Origin: Baffinella frigidus
Lineage: Eukaryota > Cryptophyceae > Cryptomonadales > Baffinellaceae
Length of the DNA: 14,019 bases
Assembly: GCA_026770585.1 (NCBI GenBank)
Contig: MU646381.1
Span: 503,041 to 517,059, forward strand
Direction of reading: 5' to 3'
In this document: one piece after another, positions 11,360-14,019 of the stretch
Position numbering within the stretch: position 1 is the first letter of the stretch
Layout of the letters: every line of letters starts with the position of its first letter
Made by a program: the position numbers and the translations under genes
Notes under the pieces: generated by a model
Seen by the model: the letters and a program-made list of their open reading frames with translations, nothing else
Told to the model about the DNA's origin: nothing
Databases searched by the model: none

Positions 11360-11598
11360 ACCGGGTTTCGAGTGTGCGGTTTGGGGTGTAGGGTTTGGGG
11401 GTTGGGGTGTAGGGTTTGAGGTTTCGGGTTGCGGGTTTAGGGTTTAGGGTTTCGGGTTTAGAGTTTCGGGTTTCGGGTTTGAGGTTACGGGTTACGGGTT
11501 AAGGGTTACGGGTTTGAGGGTTTAGGGTTCAGGGTTCAGGGTTCAGGGTTCAGGGTTCAGGGTTCAGGGTTCAGGGTTCAGGGTTCAGGGTTCAGGGT
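11360..11598. repeat. Heptamer array ending in ten perfect TTCAGGG units
   Basis: GTGTAGGG, TTTCGGG and TTACGGG variants come first, then TTCAGGG ten times without interruption (11528-11597). TTCAGGG is a known natural variant of TTTAGGG telomeres in some lineages. Here it is homogeneous over only 70 bp. Confidence 0.95.
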
Positions 11599-11619
11599 CT
11601 GGGGTGTAAGTTCACCTGG

Positions 11620-11856
11620 GTGCGGTTGACCCTCCTCGACTGGTATGGCATCGGGGTCCGGGTCGCAGCGCATGGGCTCCTGTATCGGACCAAATCGTCA
11701 ATTCGGCGTTTTGGGTTTCAGGCGGTCTTTGGAGCAATTCCGGTCGAATTCGACCGGCTGCAGGTGGGAAATGGCTCAAGCCACATCCTCGACTTGGTAA
11801 ACTTCGGAGGACTAGTGCCGGATTCGGGTCCGGGTTTGCATCGCATCGGCTCCTAG
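11620..11856 (+). other. Doubtful 78-residue open frame with internal direct repeat
   Basis: The composition is less repetitive than its neighbours (for example AIPVEFDRLQVGNGSSHILD). However, CTCCTCGACTGGTA and GGGTCCGGGTCGCAGCGCAT at the start recur as ATCCTCGACTTGGTA and GGGTCCGGGTTTGCATCGCAT near the end, which suggests DNA duplication. It contains the perfect 18-bp palindrome CCGGTCGAATTCGACCGG at 11740-11757. No family is recognised. Confidence 0.15.
11740..11757. repeat. Perfect 18-bp palindrome
   Basis: CCGGTCGAATTCGACCGG equals its reverse complement, with no loop. It is the second perfect 18-bp palindrome in the window and is unrelated in sequence to the one at 5289. Confidence 0.85.
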
Positions 11857-12110
11857 AGGGGTGCAGGGTTTCGGGTTCGGGTTTCGCGTTTCGGGTTCCG
11901 GGTTCGACCCAGCGAGGGTCTCAGAACCCACAGGTCATGAGGCTCCCCTGAGGGTTCCGGGTTTCGGGTGCCCTCAAGACTTTTCTTGGAGCCATTTGGA
12001 GTACAAAAGTGTGACATGGAAAACTTTAAACACTGGTTCGCTGATCGATTAGGGGCCCCCTAACAAAGTCGCTGTGAGACACCTTGAATCCCTGGTGGAT
12101 CACTAATCAA
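11857..12110. other. Spacer with residual heptamers and a palindrome
   Basis: TTTCGGG/TTCCGGG units occur at 11860-11900 and 11950-11970, otherwise unique. TTAGGGG-C-CCCCTAA at 12049-12063 is a palindrome with a one-base centre. No supported gene. Confidence 0.45.
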
Positions 12111-12300
12111 CTCGTAATGCGTGAGTAATAGTTATATGTAATCATAGAAAGAGGCTTGCAACCTGAAAGACTGTCGAGTTAGGCAAGCCTAACACCTGTT
12201 ACCTAGTAGTGAGGTGTATTTCTAATCATATGAAGAGGCTCGCAACCTGAAAGACGGCGGCAGATCACTCTGGGAAGGAGGCGGCATCGACCGCAGACTA
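12111..12300. repeat. P3 repeats, copies 1 and 2
   Basis: AGGCTTGCAACCTGAAAGAC at about 12152 and AGGCTCGCAACCTGAAAGAC at about 12236. The second continues through GGAAGGAGGCGGCATCGACCGC to about 12296, split here as GGAAGGAGGC and GGCATCGACCGC. The perfect stem GTTAGGC-AA-GCCTAAC lies between them at 12178-12193. The plus frame of copy 2 reads RNLKDGGRSLWEGGGIDR. Confidence 0.6.
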
Positions 12301-12301
12301 A

Positions 12302-12427
12302 TGTTTTCGAGTTTTCATTTGTACCAGAAGTGTCCATTTAAAACAATTACGACCTTGACAATATTTTAAAACTCTCGAAAACATGAAAACCCGATCTCGA
12401 AACGGACAGCAATTACCGCAAACGCTC
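12302..12427 (-). mobile_element. MITE-3, truncated inverted copy
   Basis: In reverse complement it starts TAGAGCGTTTGCGGTAATTG and aligns with 8175-8302 through TTTTAAAATATTGT, TTTTAAATGGACACT and GGTACAAATGAAAACTCG. It ends before the distal terminal repeat, so one end is missing. The retained end still has a flanking TA at 12428-12429. Confidence 0.8.
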
Positions 12428-12518
12428 TATCAAACTAGGCGAGCCTAATTAATCAACCACAATTAATTTGGGTAATTAGGCCCTTGTTAGGCCTGGCACC
12501 TAGTAATGAGGGATACCC

Positions 12519-12592
12519 GAATCACTAGATAAGGAGGCTCGCAACCTGAGAGACGGTGCCAGAGCACTCTTGGAAGGAGGCGGTGTCGGCCG
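12519..12592 (+). other. P3 repeat, copy 3, coding-like
   Basis: The plus frame reads RNLRDGARALLEGGGVGR, comparable with copy 2 in the same frame (RNLKDGGRSLWEGGGIDR). Upstream TAGGC-GA-GCCTA (about 12436) and CACCTAGTAATGAGG match the region between copies 1 and 2, so the whole block of roughly 300 bp was duplicated. On the minus strand the module is preceded by TCTCTCAG, so the coding strand, if any, is unclear. Confidence 0.35.
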
Positions 12593-12681
12593 CCTAAACA
12601 CCAAACTAACTAGTCATTAGGATCCCTTAATAAAAAGCAATGCGCGACCGTTAATCATAGTGGATCACCCATGCCACACGG

Positions 12682-12832
12682 CGGACTTCCAAGGGATTTT
12701 GAATAACCCCTAAGCGATAAGACCTAGGACCCTACGGTAGGCAACCCGTAGGGGCATAGGGGGGTTCCTACAGATAAGGTAACTGAAAATCGGGCACTGA
12801 GTGCCCGAAAATCTCTTGGTAGCTCGCAGTGT
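12682..12832. mobile_element. MITE-2, copy at 12.7 kb
   Basis: Partner of 9435-9586. The CCCTACGG/CCGTAGGG hairpin is unchanged. The second hairpin is CGGGCACTGAGTGCCCG at 12791-12807, a longer perfect stem of different sequence from that in the 9.4-kb copy. Confidence 0.7.
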
Positions 12833-12840
12833 GGTTGACA

Positions 12841-13255
12841 TGTAACCTGGAAGACGGCGCCGACGCCGTCGCACTCGGGGAAGGAGGAGGCGTCGGTTGT
12901 CTGCCCTGACTCGATCTTCGATGAGAACAGAACCTACGTTCCAGGGCGTTTAGGGTTTAGAGCCGGCTGCTCCGCTCAGTCCTGAACCTTGCACCCCAAG
13001 CCCGCAACTGAGGTGTAGGGCGTAAGGGAAGGAGGAGGCGTCAGCCGCTTGCCCTGACTCGATTTTCGATGAAAACTGCACCTGAGGGATTGGGGGTGTT
13101 GAGAGTTGATCGCCGGCTGTTCCACTTAACCCTGAACCTTGCACCACAAGCCCGCAACTGAGGTGTAGGGTGTAGGGGAAGGAGGAGGCGTCGGTTGCTT
13201 GCCCTGACGCGATTTTCGATGAAAAGAGAACCTGGGGGCTTTGGGGGTGCGGGGT
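12841..13255. repeat. 148-150-bp tandem repeat following a P3 relative
   Basis: GGGAAGGAGGAGGCGTC starts units at 12878, 13026 and 13176, periods 148 and 150. Units share TGCCCTGA, CGAT(T/C)TTCGATGA and, in two, CCTGAACCTTGCACC and AAGCCCGCAACTGAGGTG. The first unit is preceded by TGTAACCTGGAAGACGGCG, linking it to P3. CCGACGCC (12851-12858) and GGCGTCGG (12889-12896) can pair. No convincing gene. Confidence 0.8.
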
Positions 13256-13345
13256 TTACTGGTTTACTCTGTTTATGATTTGTTGGTCATGGTTTATGGT
13301 TTACTGTTGACTGTTTATGGTTTATGGTTAATTGTTTATGGTTGA
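13256..13345. repeat. TTTATGG-type degenerate heptamers
   Basis: GGTTTAC, TTTATGG and GTTTATG units in approximate 7-bp register, more T-rich than the rest. Probably a mutated telomere-like block. Confidence 0.55.
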
Positions 13346-13620
13346 GGAGGTGGAGTTTGGGGTTTGGGGTTTGGGGTTTGGGTTTTGGGGTTTGGAGGTT
13401 GAGGTTTGGGGTTTGAGGTGTGTGATTTGGGGGTTTGGGTTTTGGGGTTTGGGTTTGGGGGTTGGGGTTCAGGGTTCAGGGATTCAGGTCTAGCGATAAA
13501 GGTTTCGGGTTTCGGGTACAGGGGTTCGGGCTTCGGTTGCAGAGTTTCGGGGTTCGGATTTCGGGTGTAGGATTTCGGGTTTCGAGGGGGGGGGGTACGG
13601 CGCGAGAGAAGGTGGAGCCG
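13346..13620. repeat. TTTGGGG then TTTCGGG array
   Basis: Homogeneous TTTGGGG units to about 13475 are followed by TTTCGGG-type units. TCTAGCGATAAAGGTT at about 13489 and TACGGCGCGAGAGAAGGTGG at about 13597 recur beyond 13770 in reversed order. Confidence 0.85.
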
Positions 13621-13745
13621 TAACCCCCAACCCCTCAACCCTCAGCCCTCAACCCTACCAAACCCCAAACCCAGCCCCTGAACCCTGCACCATCAAGCCC
13701 TACTAAACCCTAAACCCTAAACCCTGCACCACAACCCCTACCCGT
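13621..13745. repeat. C-strand heptamer block (orientation switch)
   Basis: CCCCCAA, CCCTCAA, CCCCAAA and CCCTAAA units follow directly after a G-strand array. The plus strand therefore reads G-rich then C-rich, the geometry of a head-to-head telomere-type junction, although short and degenerate. Confidence 0.85.
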
Positions 13746-14019
13746 AAATGAACACATTTCTAGAAGCTTGAGGGGTGGGGGGGAGTACGGCGCGGGAAAC
13801 TGTGGAGCCTTGTCAACATAGGGTTTCGAATTTCGCGGTTGGGGTTTCGGGTTTCAGGTGAAGGGTTTCGGGATTCGGGTTCAGGGTTCAGAGTTTCGGG
13901 TCTAGCGATAACGGTTCCGGGTTCCGGGTTCCGGGTTCCGGGTTCCGGGTGTAGGGTGTAGGGTGTGGGGTGTGGGGTGTAGGGTGTAGGGTGTAGGGTG
14001 TATGGTGTGGGATGTAGGG
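13746..14019. repeat. G-strand heptamers: TTTCGGG, TTCCGGG, GTGTAGG
   Basis: After a short unique piece with TACGGCGCGGGAAACTGTGG at about 13786, the array resumes G-rich: TTTCGGG, then five TTCCGGG units at about 13914-13948, then GTGTAGG/GTGTGGG units to the window edge. It continues beyond the window. Confidence 0.85.

Overview
This window looks like eukaryotic subtelomeric or interstitial-telomeric DNA. It is not a gene-dense region. Its dominant signal is a 7-bp periodicity built from the Arabidopsis-type telomere unit TTTAGGG (CCCTAAA on the other strand) and its variants TTCAGGG, TTTCGGG, TTCCGGG, TTTGGGG, GGGATGA and CCCCAAA. That telomere type occurs in plants and many algae, and in apicomplexan, chromerid and dinoflagellate relatives. 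The sequence alone does not let me name the organism. I found no rRNA, tRNA, CRISPR array, bacterial operon or full-length recognisable protein gene.

Layout. 1-1500: C-strand telomere-like arrays around a 282-bp tandem subtelomeric repeat. 1520-2700: mostly unique sequence carrying two 120-bp inverted-repeat (MITE-like) elements. 2820-3740: four copies of a short coding-like module (family M1) separated by G-strand heptamers. 3730-4770: a tandem composite of another coding-like module (M2), CT microsatellites and TTTCGGG-like DNA. 4767-5210: a foldback element with a 31-bp tandem expansion in one arm, then a 130-bp dispersed repeat (P1). 5540-6680: a minus-strand array of short hydrophobic-peptide units (M3, M4). 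6700-7380: TTTAGGG array, three copies of a 45-nt coding-like module (M5), a 15-bp tandem repeat and TA/CATA microsatellites. 7400-9600: hairpins, a mariner-like MITE, two more P1 copies and a covarying hairpin repeat. 9640-11600: long heptamer arrays enclosing a 93-bp repeat with 186-bp higher-order structure. 11600-13260: further MITE copies and tandem repeats. 13260-14019: heptamers that switch strand twice.

The most interesting signal is hidden in the minus strand. Families M1, M2, M3 and M5 are short modules, each repeated three to five times, that keep one reading frame and mostly end codons in G or C. Most begin right after a CAG or TAG with a plausible 3' splice-site context. M2 ends at a conserved GAG|GT and M5 at AAG|GT. 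In M3, all seven differences between two copies over the first 15 codons fall on third positions. I infer either a leftward gene (or genes) with duplicated micro-exons and telomere-like introns, or the tandemly amplified remains of one. The best single reading frame is a 42-residue one-helix membrane peptide at 6549-6677 (minus). Its expression and splicing are unproven.
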